Positions 44,541-52,459 of a stretch of DNA of 64,000 bases are shown piece after piece. The stretch is from Bryobacterales bacterium. Its GTDB lineage: Bacteria; Acidobacteriota; Terriglobia; Bryobacterales; Bryobacteraceae. The notes beneath the pieces were generated by a model. That model saw only the letters and a program-made list of their open reading frames with translations. It was not told the origin of the DNA and searched no databases. The stretch is taken from NCBI GenBank assembly GCA_003132865.1, contig PKYZ01000932.1:1-64000 (forward strand). The letters are read 5' to 3'. Positions within the stretch are counted from its first letter, which is position 1. Each line of letters starts with the position of its first letter. The position numbers and the translations under genes are program-made.

Positions 44541-45454
44541 AAGAGCGGCACCTTGCGTTGGTCGTCGAGGACCACTCCGAAACCGCCGAAGACCTCGTCC
44601 AGATCCTGGAATCGATCGACTGTGCGAGCGTTGTCGTTGACAATGCTGAAGACGCAGAGAAACAGCTTCAGGAGAAGTCGTTTTGTCTCGTTCTGCTGGA
44701 CCTGGAAATTAAGCGGGCGCCGGACTCGATCAAAGGCCACGTCGAGCACGGGAAGAGCGTACTTCGCACAATTCGGGCGACCTTTAGCGAGCATCGGGAA
44801 ACGTTCTACTCGTTACCTGTGCTCATCGTCAGCGGTTTTGCACGTGAAACGGATGTTGCCGTCGAAGTGATGAAAACCGGCGCCAGCGATATTATTCACA
44901 AGCCGCTTAACAGCGGCCAGGTGTCGGACGGAATTCGGCAGGCGCTACAGAACAGCGGCCGCCGCACGCACGAGGCCTGTGGTGCGATCCCCAGACAGAG
45001 AGGGGTCAACGCTGATAACGACATAGTCTTGGCAATTCCGGGCGACCGAATACGGCGCCGTACTCGTGTGACCGTAGCCGGCAATCCGGTGGATCTGACC
45101 GACGCCTCACTGAAGATACTTCTGCATCTGATGGTGGCTCGCCAGAAGGGCGGGCGGGCAAACAAGGCCGACATGGGTGCGAGTGCCGAGCAAGGTTTCA
45201 AGGGAATTTCCAACCTTCGCGCCGAACTCAAACTGGCTTTGGACAATGTCAACATTGTCGAGAGCAAGTATCATGGCGAGTACTGCTTCATTGACCGCGT
45301 GCGCATTGGGGATTGCGCGTTCGACAAGCTCATGCAGATCGACGACCATGCAATCTCGACACTCGTAGAAGAGCTTGGAAGGATTTCCGGCCCGCCCGCC
45401 CAAAAGTCTGAAGGAAACTCCTCAAAGTTTCCGCCACACCGCCGCCGTAGCTGA
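44537..45454 (+). CDS. response regulator with unusual winged-helix-like output
   Basis: A 305-residue regulator. The receiver domain (residues 5-135) has the acidic pair Glu11-Asp12, phospho-acceptor Asp55 in CLVLLDLEIK, Ser99 and Lys122 in IIHKPL. An insertion of about 25 residues follows Asp55 (around PDSIKGHVEHGKSVLRTI), longer than usual. The C-terminal part (about 165-270) has VTVAGNPVDLTDASLKILLHLM and a following helix-strand run ending KYHGEYCFIDRV, resembling the OmpR-type winged helix in plan, though I cannot confirm it. Its ATG overlaps the kinase stop. Target genes may be the cluster itself. Confidence 0.85.
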   Translation: MKERHLALVVEDHSETAEDLVQILESIDCASVVVDNAEDAEKQLQEKSFCLVLLDLEIKRAPDSIKGHVEHGKSVLRTIRATFSEHRETFYSLPVLIVSGFARETDVAVEVMKTGASDIIHKPLNSGQVSDGIRQALQNSGRRTHEACGAIPRQRGVNADNDIVLAIPGDRIRRRTRVTVAGNPVDLTDASLKILLHLMVARQKGGRANKADMGASAEQGFKGISNLRAELKLALDNVNIVESKYHGEYCFIDRVRIGDCAFDKLMQIDDHAISTLVEELGRISGPPAQKSEGNSSKFPPHRRRS

Positions 45455-45568
45455 AAGTCGGCCTGCCGATTTAGAGTGGCAATTGGATGGCTGGAATTCA
45501 GCGGGCCGCTTCCCGTTAGCGCTCGCCAAGCTACAGCAAACCACAGACATCCTCTGAAAGGAGCCTTT

Positions 45569-46180
45569 ATGGCCCGAAGAATATTCTTCAGCTTCCACTA
45601 CGAACGCGACGCGTGGCGCGCCGGCCAGGTCCGAAACTCGAATGTCGTCTCCGCTGAGGACCGGACTGGCTTCATTGACTCGGCAGAGTGGGAATCCATC
45701 AAGAAAAAAGGTGACGCGGCCATCCAGAACTGGATCGAAGAACAACTTAAGAACACAAGCGTAACGGTCGTTCTGATCGGCGCCGAAACGGCCTCGCGCG
45801 AGTGGGTTCAGCACGAAATACTCACGAGCTGGAATCGGGGGAACGGGCTGGTCGGCATGCGCATTCACAATATCAAGGACCACAACCAGAAGATCGATCT
45901 CGCCGGCCGCAACCCCTTCGAAGATTTCAAGCTGCCAGACGGCATCCTGCTCTCATCCGTATGCAAAACCTACGACTGGCTGACCGATGACGGCAGAAAC
46001 AATCTCGGCAAATGGGCGGACGAGGCCGCCGACATACGGGCGGAGTATAAAAATGGCGACAAGATCGCACGGCTCGAGGAATCCACCAAAGTCAACAAGT
46101 CGTACGGCTCGGCGCCGGCAGCGGTCGGATTTACTCCCCGATCGCCCTGGTGCCCCGACCATGCTGCAACCCGGCGATGA
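45569..46180 (+). CDS. thsB: Thoeris TIR protein ThsB (DUF1863-type), first copy
   Basis: A 203-residue TIR-fold enzyme. MARRIFFSFHYERDAWRAGQV is the ThsB opening, followed by FIDSAEWESIKKKGDAAIQNWI and VTVVLIGAETASREWVQHEI with the predicted catalytic Glu83. The C-terminal YDWLTDDGRNNLGKW is also family-typical. Known ThsB proteins sense phage and convert NAD to a cyclic ADP-ribose isomer that activates ThsA. AAAGGAG lies 5 bases before the ATG. Its 3' end overlaps the E2-like gene by 20 bases, tying that gene to the Thoeris operon. Confidence 0.92.
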   Translation: MARRIFFSFHYERDAWRAGQVRNSNVVSAEDRTGFIDSAEWESIKKKGDAAIQNWIEEQLKNTSVTVVLIGAETASREWVQHEILTSWNRGNGLVGMRIHNIKDHNQKIDLAGRNPFEDFKLPDGILLSSVCKTYDWLTDDGRNNLGKWADEAADIRAEYKNGDKIARLEESTKVNKSYGSAPAAVGFTPRSPWCPDHAATRR

Positions 46181-46886
46181 AGAGTGGCTTCGCGAGAAGC
46201 ACCCCGGACTGACCGTAGCGGGCGAGATTCTCAGCGGGTCAATCCAGTTCAAAGCAGGGTACGACGCCAAAATCAACCAGTTCTTTTCAATTGAAGGGGA
46301 TGCCACCGCCACGTCGACCGATGCCGTGATCCTGTCAGGCACCTTCAAGGTACGCATCGAACCGAGAGCCGACCGCTCGACCTCCCGATTGCCAGCTCTC
46401 TATGCCGATGAGATAGGGCCGGCCGCTAATCGACACTTCAATTCGGTAGATAAGAGTGCCTGCCTTTGCAGCCCATTGGAAGAGGACGAGTTTCTACAGC
46501 CAGAGCTGCAGTTCCGTGTCTTCCTGGAACAGCTCGTAATTCCCTTTCTCTACGGACAAGTCTATTTTTCGTCATATGGTCGCTGGCCATGGGCGGAGTA
46601 CGCCCACGGCGCTACCGGCATCCTGGAGGCCTATGCGAAGATTCGGGATCAGAATCATGCAGAAGAATGCCTCCGATTGCTTTCACAGGATTCTAAGTGG
46701 CCTTTGATACGCTCCGCGCTGCGGCAGAAACCCTATATAAAAGGCCATGGCCCCTGCTTTTGTTCAAGCGGGGACAAATTCAGGCGGTGTCACTCCGCAG
46801 CCTTGAAAGGCGCACTACAGCTCCAAAGGGACCTTAATGCCCTCGGAATCGTAATCCCGCAGACAGTGAGACAGGGAGTTCAATAG
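46161..46886 (+). CDS. E2-ubiquitin-conjugase-like protein with C-terminal SEC-C motif
   Basis: A 241-residue protein. The first half fits the UBC/E2 fold of bacterial conflict systems: DEEWLREKHPGL, strands GEILSGSIQFKAGYD and VILSGTFKVRIEP, then LPALYADEIGPAANRHFN with the HxN-type site and SACLCSP carrying the candidate catalytic Cys101 or Cys103. The next block (LYGQVYFSSYGRWPWAEYAHG, about 130-150) is typical of this bacterial E2 group. The C-terminus GPCFCSSGDKFRRCH (Cys199, 201, 210, His211) is a SEC-C zinc motif. It lies between thsB and thsA with a 20-base overlap upstream and 1 base downstream. No E1 or JAB peptidase gene is in the window. The E2 call is by eye. Confidence 0.65.
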   Translation: MLQPGDEEWLREKHPGLTVAGEILSGSIQFKAGYDAKINQFFSIEGDATATSTDAVILSGTFKVRIEPRADRSTSRLPALYADEIGPAANRHFNSVDKSACLCSPLEEDEFLQPELQFRVFLEQLVIPFLYGQVYFSSYGRWPWAEYAHGATGILEAYAKIRDQNHAEECLRLLSQDSKWPLIRSALRQKPYIKGHGPCFCSSGDKFRRCHSAALKGALQLQRDLNALGIVIPQTVRQGVQ

Positions 46887-46887
46887 G

Positions 46888-48342
46888 ATGAGTACAGAAG
46901 CTATTCCCGCCGCGACGTTTATTCGTGAATACACAAGGGAGCTGCACAACAAGAACGCGGCCGTCTTTGTCGGTGCAGGCCTCTCCATGGGTTCGGGCTA
47001 CGTGGACTGGAAGGGCCTGCTATCCGAGATCGTCCGCGATCTCGGCCTGGACCCGGAGAAGGAGCACGACCTGGTGACGATAGCGCAATATCACTGCAAC
47101 CAGGCGGGCGGCAACAGAACGCACCTCACGCAAACCATTCTGAATCACTTCGCCACGGTAAGGTCGCCGACCCCCGCCCACCGGATCCTCGCTGGCCTTC
47201 CGATCCTTACTTACTGGACGACCAATTACGACAAGCTGATCGAGAGAGCGCTGGAAGACGCCAAGAAGGTTCCCGACGTAAAGTACACGCTGAAACAGCT
47301 CTCCGTCACCAGGCCCGACCGGGATGTCGTTGTTTACAAGATGCATGGGGATATCGATCATCCCGCTGACGCCATCATCAGCAAAGATCAATACGAAGCC
47401 TATCCTCTGGAGATGTCTGCCTTCGTCTCCGCCCTGCGAGGCGATCTCGTGGAGAAGACCTTCGTGTTCATCGGATTCAGCTTTACCGACCCGAACATTG
47501 ACTTCATCCTTAGCCGCGTGCGGGTCCAGTATGAGAAGCATCAGCGGCACCACTACTGCATTCAGAAGAAGGTATCGAAGGCTGCCAGCGAGACCGACGA
47601 CGAATTCAAGTACCGCCAGCTGAAGCAGGATTACTTCATCCGCGATCTCAAACGGTTCAGCGTCTACACCGTCCTCGTCGATGAATACTCCGAAATCACC
47701 GAACTTCTCGCCCGGATTGCCGCGAACTACCGGCGCTCATCCGTCTTCATCTCGGGGGCGGCCGAGGAATACGGGACCTGGTCGCGAACCGATGCGGAGG
47801 CGTTCATACACAAGCTCAGCCACCAGCTCGCCTCGAAAAAGACCCGGCTGATCACGGGCTTCGGCGTGGGCGTCGGGGGAGCGGTGATCAACGGAGCGCT
47901 TGCCTATCTAAATGAGGCCGGAAAGACAATCTCCGATGAGGATCTCGTCATGCGGCCCTTTCCGCAGGCGGCGACTGGCACGGGCACCCTTTCGGAGCAG
48001 TGGACAAATTACCGCAAAGCGATGCTCGATTACGCCGGCATCGCTGTTTTCCTCTTCGGCAACAAGCGCGACCCTGCCAGCGGGGGGATTATACCGTCCA
48101 ACGGCATGCGGGAGGAATTCGACCTGTGTGTCGAGCGCGGCGCCTATCCTCTTCCGGTCGGCGCCACGGGCTTCATGGCGCGCGAGCTATGGGAAGCGAT
48201 AAACCGGGATCTCACCAAGTTCTATCCGGCGGCATCTCCGGAATTCACGGCCGATTTCGGAAGCCTGGGCGATACGACCAAAACCGGCGATGAACTGGTG
48301 GCGATCCTTCAGCGCCTTGTACAACACCTGCAGAAGGCATGA
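46888..48342 (+). CDS. thsA: Thoeris effector ThsA (SIR2-SLOG NADase)
   Basis: A 484-residue effector, close to the length of Bacillus cereus ThsA. The SIR2 domain (about residues 15-275) has VFVGAGLSMGSG (~26-37), the catalytic Asn in TTNYDKLIE (~111), His in VYKMHGDID (~152) and FIGFSFTDPNIDF. The SLOG domain (about 283-465) starts VFISGAAEEYGTW and includes ITGFGVGVGGAVINGAL, the ligand loop that binds the TIR-made cyclic ADP-ribose. On activation ThsA depletes NAD and aborts infection. It starts 1 base after the E2-like gene stop. Confidence 0.94.
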   Translation: MSTEAIPAATFIREYTRELHNKNAAVFVGAGLSMGSGYVDWKGLLSEIVRDLGLDPEKEHDLVTIAQYHCNQAGGNRTHLTQTILNHFATVRSPTPAHRILAGLPILTYWTTNYDKLIERALEDAKKVPDVKYTLKQLSVTRPDRDVVVYKMHGDIDHPADAIISKDQYEAYPLEMSAFVSALRGDLVEKTFVFIGFSFTDPNIDFILSRVRVQYEKHQRHHYCIQKKVSKAASETDDEFKYRQLKQDYFIRDLKRFSVYTVLVDEYSEITELLARIAANYRRSSVFISGAAEEYGTWSRTDAEAFIHKLSHQLASKKTRLITGFGVGVGGAVINGALAYLNEAGKTISDEDLVMRPFPQAATGTGTLSEQWTNYRKAMLDYAGIAVFLFGNKRDPASGGIIPSNGMREEFDLCVERGAYPLPVGATGFMARELWEAINRDLTKFYPAASPEFTADFGSLGDTTKTGDELVAILQRLVQHLQKA

Positions 48343-48344
48343 CT

Positions 48345-48480
48345 ATGGCCAAGCGGGTCTCTTTTGCATTTTCAGCCGCCGATGAACCGAGGCAAACACA
48401 TCCAGCTTTCTCACTGGCTGCCGGTATTCGGCGGTTTGTCCGGCGAAGGCTATAAGGATTTCAACACGTGCATTTTGTGA
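48345..48480 (+). pseudogene. decayed remnant of a further ThsB gene
   Basis: Three bases after thsA an ATG opens MAKRVSFAFSAAD, closely like the ThsB opening MAKRIYFAFHYQD found at 49102. The frame then drifts and stops at 48453-48455. In another frame the end reads SGEGYKDFNTCIL before TGA 48478-48480, resembling the ThsB ending EDGYNNFSSWL. The arrangement is what remains after a large internal deletion plus frameshift. The similarity is short, so this is a plausible rather than certain call. Confidence 0.5.
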
Positions 48481-48511
48481 AGTAGAGCGTAACCGAACAG
48501 GAGCAAATGCG

Positions 48512-49102
48512 ATGGCATATATCAGGATGGACGAGGCGCGCTCGGTGGGACGAGCCGCCGTGCCCCTTCAGAAGAGCGCGCGGGGAATATTGTCCGAGCA
48601 GGCGCGGGCCTTCGATGCCGCCCTCAGCTATGACATCTTCTTATCTCATTCCTTTGACGACGCCGATGCGATTTACGGCGTGAAGAGGATGATCGAAGCT
48701 TTGAATCTCCGCGTCTATGTCGATTGGATCGACGACCCGACGCTGGATCGCGGCAAGGTTACCGTGAAGACGGCGGCAGTATTGAGGGAGCGCATGAAAG
48801 CGTGTTCCTCGCTCGTCTACGCCCACTCCCCGAATTCGTCGAACTCCGTGTGGATGCCCTGGGAGCTGGGCTATTTCGACGGCATCAAGCCGCAACAGGT
48901 CTGGGTACTTCCGCTCGTAACCAGTGACGACAGCGAATTCAAGGGCCAGGAGTATCTCGGTCTTTACCCGCCGGTGGAGAAGCTGAGTAGCCTTGGCGGC
49001 CGCACTAAGCTCGGATTCGATTGCGTCGGAGATGACAACCACCAGGTACTGCTGGAAAATGCCGCCCGAGGCCGCGGCGTCTTCCTCGTTCCGAAGAACT
49101 AA
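48512..49102 (+). CDS. TIR-domain protein
   Basis: A 196-residue protein with a classical TIR domain: YDIFLSHSFDDADAIYGVKR (~40-59), VYVDWIDDPTLDR (~68-80), KACSSLVYAHSPNSSNS and WMPWELGYFDG with the predicted catalytic Glu118. It is clearly a different TIR subfamily from the two DUF1863-type ThsB proteins beside it. The N-terminal 38 residues are an extension of unknown use. CAGGAG lies 8 bases before the ATG. Its TAA overlaps the ATG of the second ThsB (TAATG), so it is co-translated. It could be an additional sensor or a second effector. Confidence 0.9.
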   Translation: MAYIRMDEARSVGRAAVPLQKSARGILSEQARAFDAALSYDIFLSHSFDDADAIYGVKRMIEALNLRVYVDWIDDPTLDRGKVTVKTAAVLRERMKACSSLVYAHSPNSSNSVWMPWELGYFDGIKPQQVWVLPLVTSDDSEFKGQEYLGLYPPVEKLSSLGGRTKLGFDCVGDDNHQVLLENAARGRGVFLVPKN

Positions 49103-49686
49103 TGGCGAAGCGGATATATTTCGCATTTCACTATCAGGATGTTTGTGACTTCCGCGCAAACGTCGTTCGCAACCACTGGATGACAAAGCCGCATCGTGAA
49201 GCGGCTGGCTTCTTCGATGCCTCGCTCTGGGAGGACGCCAAGAAACACGGCGATATCGCCATCAAGAGGCTCATCAACTCCGGAATCGAAGGTACCTCTA
49301 CAACCTGCGTCTTGATCGGATCGCACACCTTCAATCGGCGATGGGTTTCTTACGAGATCATGCGCAGCTTCAAGCGGGGCAATTCCATTCTCGCGGTTCA
49401 CATCAACTCGATTACCGGGAAAAACAGGAAAACGAAGCCTCTGGGCCCCAACCCGCTTCATTATCTTGGAGTGACATTCACGAACAGCGGACTCACGGCA
49501 ACCCTTCACGACAAAATTGAAGGAAAATGGATAGAGTACACCGAACTGGACGGTTGCGCATCTTACCGGACCGACGGCATTGCCCAGAAGTATTGCGGCA
49601 ACGAATTTCATTTCGGCCGATTGTTTCCAACGTATGACTGGGTGGCCGAGGACGGCTATAACAATTTTTCCAGTTGGCTAGAGTAG
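49102..49686 (+). CDS. thsB: Thoeris TIR protein ThsB (DUF1863-type), second copy
   Basis: A 194-residue ThsB: MAKRIYFAFHYQDVCDFRANV opening, FFDASLWEDAKKHGDIAIKRLI, then TTCVLIGSHTFNRRWVSYEIM with predicted catalytic Glu85, and the ending PTYDWVAEDGYNNFSSWLE. It is about a third identical by eye to the copy at 45569, with differences concentrated in the middle insert (LGPNPLHYLGVTF to GKWIEYTELDG), where specificity may lie. Multiple ThsB copies in one Thoeris locus are known and thought to broaden phage recognition. It ends the defence cluster. Confidence 0.92.
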   Translation: MAKRIYFAFHYQDVCDFRANVVRNHWMTKPHREAAGFFDASLWEDAKKHGDIAIKRLINSGIEGTSTTCVLIGSHTFNRRWVSYEIMRSFKRGNSILAVHINSITGKNRKTKPLGPNPLHYLGVTFTNSGLTATLHDKIEGKWIEYTELDGCASYRTDGIAQKYCGNEFHFGRLFPTYDWVAEDGYNNFSSWLE

Positions 49687-50354
49687 TTAAACGCCTTTCG
49701 GAACGGCCACGGACGGGGCCAGCCCACGCGGAATCGCCCCTCCATGATGTCCCCGCGCGGATTTGCATTGATCCTCGCTGCCATCGACGTGAACCTTGCT
49801 CCGCTCGCACGAAAGAAGCTCCGGTTACCGCTGCTGCCCTTCGCAATCTTAGGCACCTGCCGGGTAGGCAGGCGAACAGCTTCCATGAGCGCGGCGCCGC
49901 TGCTTGCCGGGCAGTTGCGTTGGCCGATCTGGCCAATAGGGAACGATAAGTCGGCCTGGCGACCGTAACCGTCCCAATGGCGGCAACTCCACGTATGACG
50001 CGCAAGCGGAACCTGACGGCTGTGTTGTCGCGCCGGATTCCTGTCGTGAAATCCCCACCAGTGAACCGTTCGGGCTGGTGAAGCGAGCGGATCGTTCCGT
50101 AGCCGATGGTATGAGGCACGGAGACCGGCCGGCCCTCCCCATGGACGGCTGTTCCGCATCGCCACCTAACCTAACATTGCTTGGCTGCCCCGGAAAACGG
50201 GACACATCGTGAATTATCGGTACACGAGTCGGGCTAGAAACAAGGACTCCTTTCTCCGCGAAGGTGCGCTGCGGTTGCGCCTTCAGGAGAAATCCACAGA
50301 TTCACAACATTGGATCCCCCTACTACTGGTTCTGTACAGGGCATACAGGATTAT
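49687..50354. other. non-coding gap, nothing recognised
   Basis: About 670 bases between the Thoeris cluster and the repeat array. No supported gene or RNA. It separates defence genes from the integration module. Confidence 0.5.
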
Positions 50355-50571
50355 ATGCCCCTAGAATGCCGACGTTGCGCCCCCAGAATGCCGAACAACA
50401 GCATCCAATGCGCCCCTGGGTTGCCGAGGAAAACTCGGTTTCCAACAGACGGCTGTGAAAAAAGCGCCCCTAGAATGCCGAACTGCGCGGCTCCCGGTGG
50501 CCGCATCAGACGCGCCGAAGCCGACGAGGCCGAACAGGTTCTTGAACGCGGGAGCGCCCCTAGAATGCCGA
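50355..50571 (+). repeat. five dispersed copies of an 18-base repeat
   Basis: Consensus GCGCCCCTAGAATGCCGA. Copies start at 50355 (first two bases differ), 50377 (one change), 50410 (several changes), 50464 (exact) and 50554 (exact), all in direct orientation. Spacing grows from 22 to 33, 54 and 90 bases. They stand just before the excisionase-like gene, so they may be binding sites for the integrase/excisionase or a plasmid-type initiator. Spacing is wrong for CRISPR. Confidence 0.8.
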
Positions 50572-50672
50572 TGAAACCGTGCGGCTGATCCTGTCATCCG
50601 CTCGCGGGCAAAATGTTGAACGCGGATGCGTCACAACGCGCCCCCGTCGGGGCGTGCAGAGCAGAGGGGCAC

Positions 50673-50867
50673 ATGGAGAACACATCGAACATCCTGACCA
50701 TCAAAGAGGTGGCCGAAATCCTGCGCTGTTCGAAAGGCCACGTGCAAAACGTTCTCGTGGGGAGGGTCCGCGGGGTCCCGAAACTGGCCCATCTCCGTAT
50801 GGGCCGCCGCAAAGTAGTTCGCAAGGAATGGCTCGACCAGTGGATGGAGGCGCACAAAACGAGTTAG
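50673..50867 (+). CDS. excisionase-like helix-turn-helix protein
   Basis: A 64-residue DNA-binding protein with a MerR/excisionase-type winged helix: ILTIKEVAEILRCSKGHVQN, basic linker LRMGRRKVVRKEWLDQWMEA. It lies 52 bases before the integrase gene on the same strand, the usual excisionase position, and just after the 18-base repeats. GAGGGG stands 6 bases before the ATG at 50673; an upstream in-frame start adds 20 unrelated residues. It probably directs excision or represses the integrase. Confidence 0.82.
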   Translation: MENTSNILTIKEVAEILRCSKGHVQNVLVGRVRGVPKLAHLRMGRRKVVRKEWLDQWMEAHKTS

Positions 50868-50919
50868 TATTGCATCATGTCAGAATGCAACGTTTTGGGC
50901 GCAAGAAAGAGAGCTTTTC

Positions 50920-52026
50920 ATGCGTCGAAACCGATTTCAAAAAGGAAGCGTCCGTCCTCGCAAACACGGCTGCCACAAGGTTTGGGTGGCCCAATGGTGG
51001 GAAGGCGGGCAAAAAAAGTCGAAGGTGCTTGGGCGGTGCGCCGACATGCCGAAGGGCGAAGCCGAAGCGCTGATGGCGGTGATTCTCAAGCCGATGAACG
51101 ACAAGGCAGGTCACAGCCAAAAACCGGTGTACACCTTTGGAGTGTATTTAACCGAGGTGTTCCTTCCACTGTGCCGGCGGAAGTGGAAAGAGTCAACTCG
51201 AATGACGACTGAACCCAGGATGGTTTATCATTTGACGCCGCCGTTTGGGACGGAGTTGCTGCACCGCATCACGCGGGACCAGATGCAACTCTTTCTGGAC
51301 GGCAAGGCGAAGTGCCTGTCACACAGCATTGTGGACCACCTCCGCTGGGACTTGAACGCAATTTTCAAGACTGCTCTGAGCGATGGGCTGGTCGAAACGA
51401 ACCCGGCGGCGGCACTGTTCACGCCGCCATGCAAGCCTGATGCGGACAGAAGGGTGATGACCCCGGCGCAGATCCGGCAGGCTTTGACAGTGCTGGAGGC
51501 CCGCGAACGCCTGATCTTCAGGATGGCCGTCTTCGACGGAATGCGGCCAGGCGAGATTCTCGCGATCCGACTCGGCAATATCTCGAAGGATTCGATTCTC
51601 GTCGATCAGCGCGTCTACAAGGGGAACATCGATACGCCCAAAGGGCGAAGGGGCAAGCGCACATCGCGTGTCGTGGGCCTATCGCCGGGGACGTTGATCG
51701 AGCTCGGGCTGTGGCGGGCAACTCTAAGCGATGCGGACCCGAAGGCGCTCTTGTTTCCGACTGAGCGGGGCACACCATTGCGCCGGGACAATGTCTGGAA
51801 CAGGGGGATGCTGCCGAGGTTGAAAACCGTTGGCCTGGAATGGGCAACGTTCCAGGTGCTCCGGCGGAGCAACGCCAGCCTGTCTCGGAAGGCGTCGATC
51901 GATGACAAGGTCGCAGCCGACCAGAGAGGACACGGCCTGGGTGTGAGCCTTGAAGTTTATTCAGTGAGCGATCTTCAACAGAAGATCGAAGCGGTGAAGC
52001 GCCTCGAATCCGAGGTGATTCAATAA
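50920..52026 (+). CDS. tyrosine integrase next to tRNA-Gly
   Basis: A 368-residue site-specific integrase. An N-terminal beta-rich arm-binding part (VWVAQWWEGGQKKSKVLG) and a SAM-like core-binding domain (about 65-150) precede the catalytic domain: Arg in DGMRPGEILAIR, Lys region, QVLRRSNASL in place of HxxR (Gln for the first His, as in several relatives of this family), His in DQRGHGLGV and Tyr in LEVYSVSD. The gene points at the 3' end of the tRNA-Gly gene 125 bases away, so the element to the left is most likely integrated at that tRNA. Confidence 0.9.
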   Translation: MRRNRFQKGSVRPRKHGCHKVWVAQWWEGGQKKSKVLGRCADMPKGEAEALMAVILKPMNDKAGHSQKPVYTFGVYLTEVFLPLCRRKWKESTRMTTEPRMVYHLTPPFGTELLHRITRDQMQLFLDGKAKCLSHSIVDHLRWDLNAIFKTALSDGLVETNPAAALFTPPCKPDADRRVMTPAQIRQALTVLEARERLIFRMAVFDGMRPGEILAIRLGNISKDSILVDQRVYKGNIDTPKGRRGKRTSRVVGLSPGTLIELGLWRATLSDADPKALLFPTERGTPLRRDNVWNRGMLPRLKTVGLEWATFQVLRRSNASLSRKASIDDKVAADQRGHGLGVSLEVYSVSDLQQKIEAVKRLESEVIQ

Positions 52027-52151
52027 TGAAACCCGCGATTCAGGGGAGGGGTGAGCGGCCGGGAACGCAGTCGTCTAGCCGGTCGCCGGAGAGAAAACGG
52101 AGTAAACGGAGTAACGCGTGAATTTCGGAAGTTTCCAAGTCATTGAAAAGA

Positions 52152-52226
<75 letters not shown>

Positions 52227-52296
52227 CCTTCGGCTATTGCTGCATTTAGCTCATTCCACTACGCTTACATTCCTAAGACTCTGTCTATCCAGTCTA

Positions 52297-52448
52297 TACT
52301 GTCTCTGCAATACCCCCTGTTCGGACCCGAAAACAGACAGTAAAACAGACAGTACGCCAGCCTGAGAAGCCCGTCTTTTCCGCTTTCCCATAGCCTCTGA
52401 ATGTCGCACGATCCGAGTATACCAAATACTGTCTGTCGTACTGTCTGT
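52297..52448. repeat. paired 12-base iterons in opposite orientation
   Basis: Two perfect tandem copies of AAACAGACAGTA (52331-52354) face two tandem copies of TACTGTCTGT(C/T)(G/C) (52427-52450), the reverse complement, at a 12-base period and about 75 bases apart. A fifth, degenerate TACTGTCTCT is at 52297-52306. They lie between the tRNA and the 3' end of the HerA-like gene. Likely protein-binding sites of an origin, partition or recombination region. Confidence 0.8.
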
Positions 52449-52459
52449 TCCCTCACGGC

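Noticed and set aside
50355..50571. CRISPR array
   Set aside because: The repeats are only 18 bases, spacing increases from 22 to 90 bases, and no cas gene is near.
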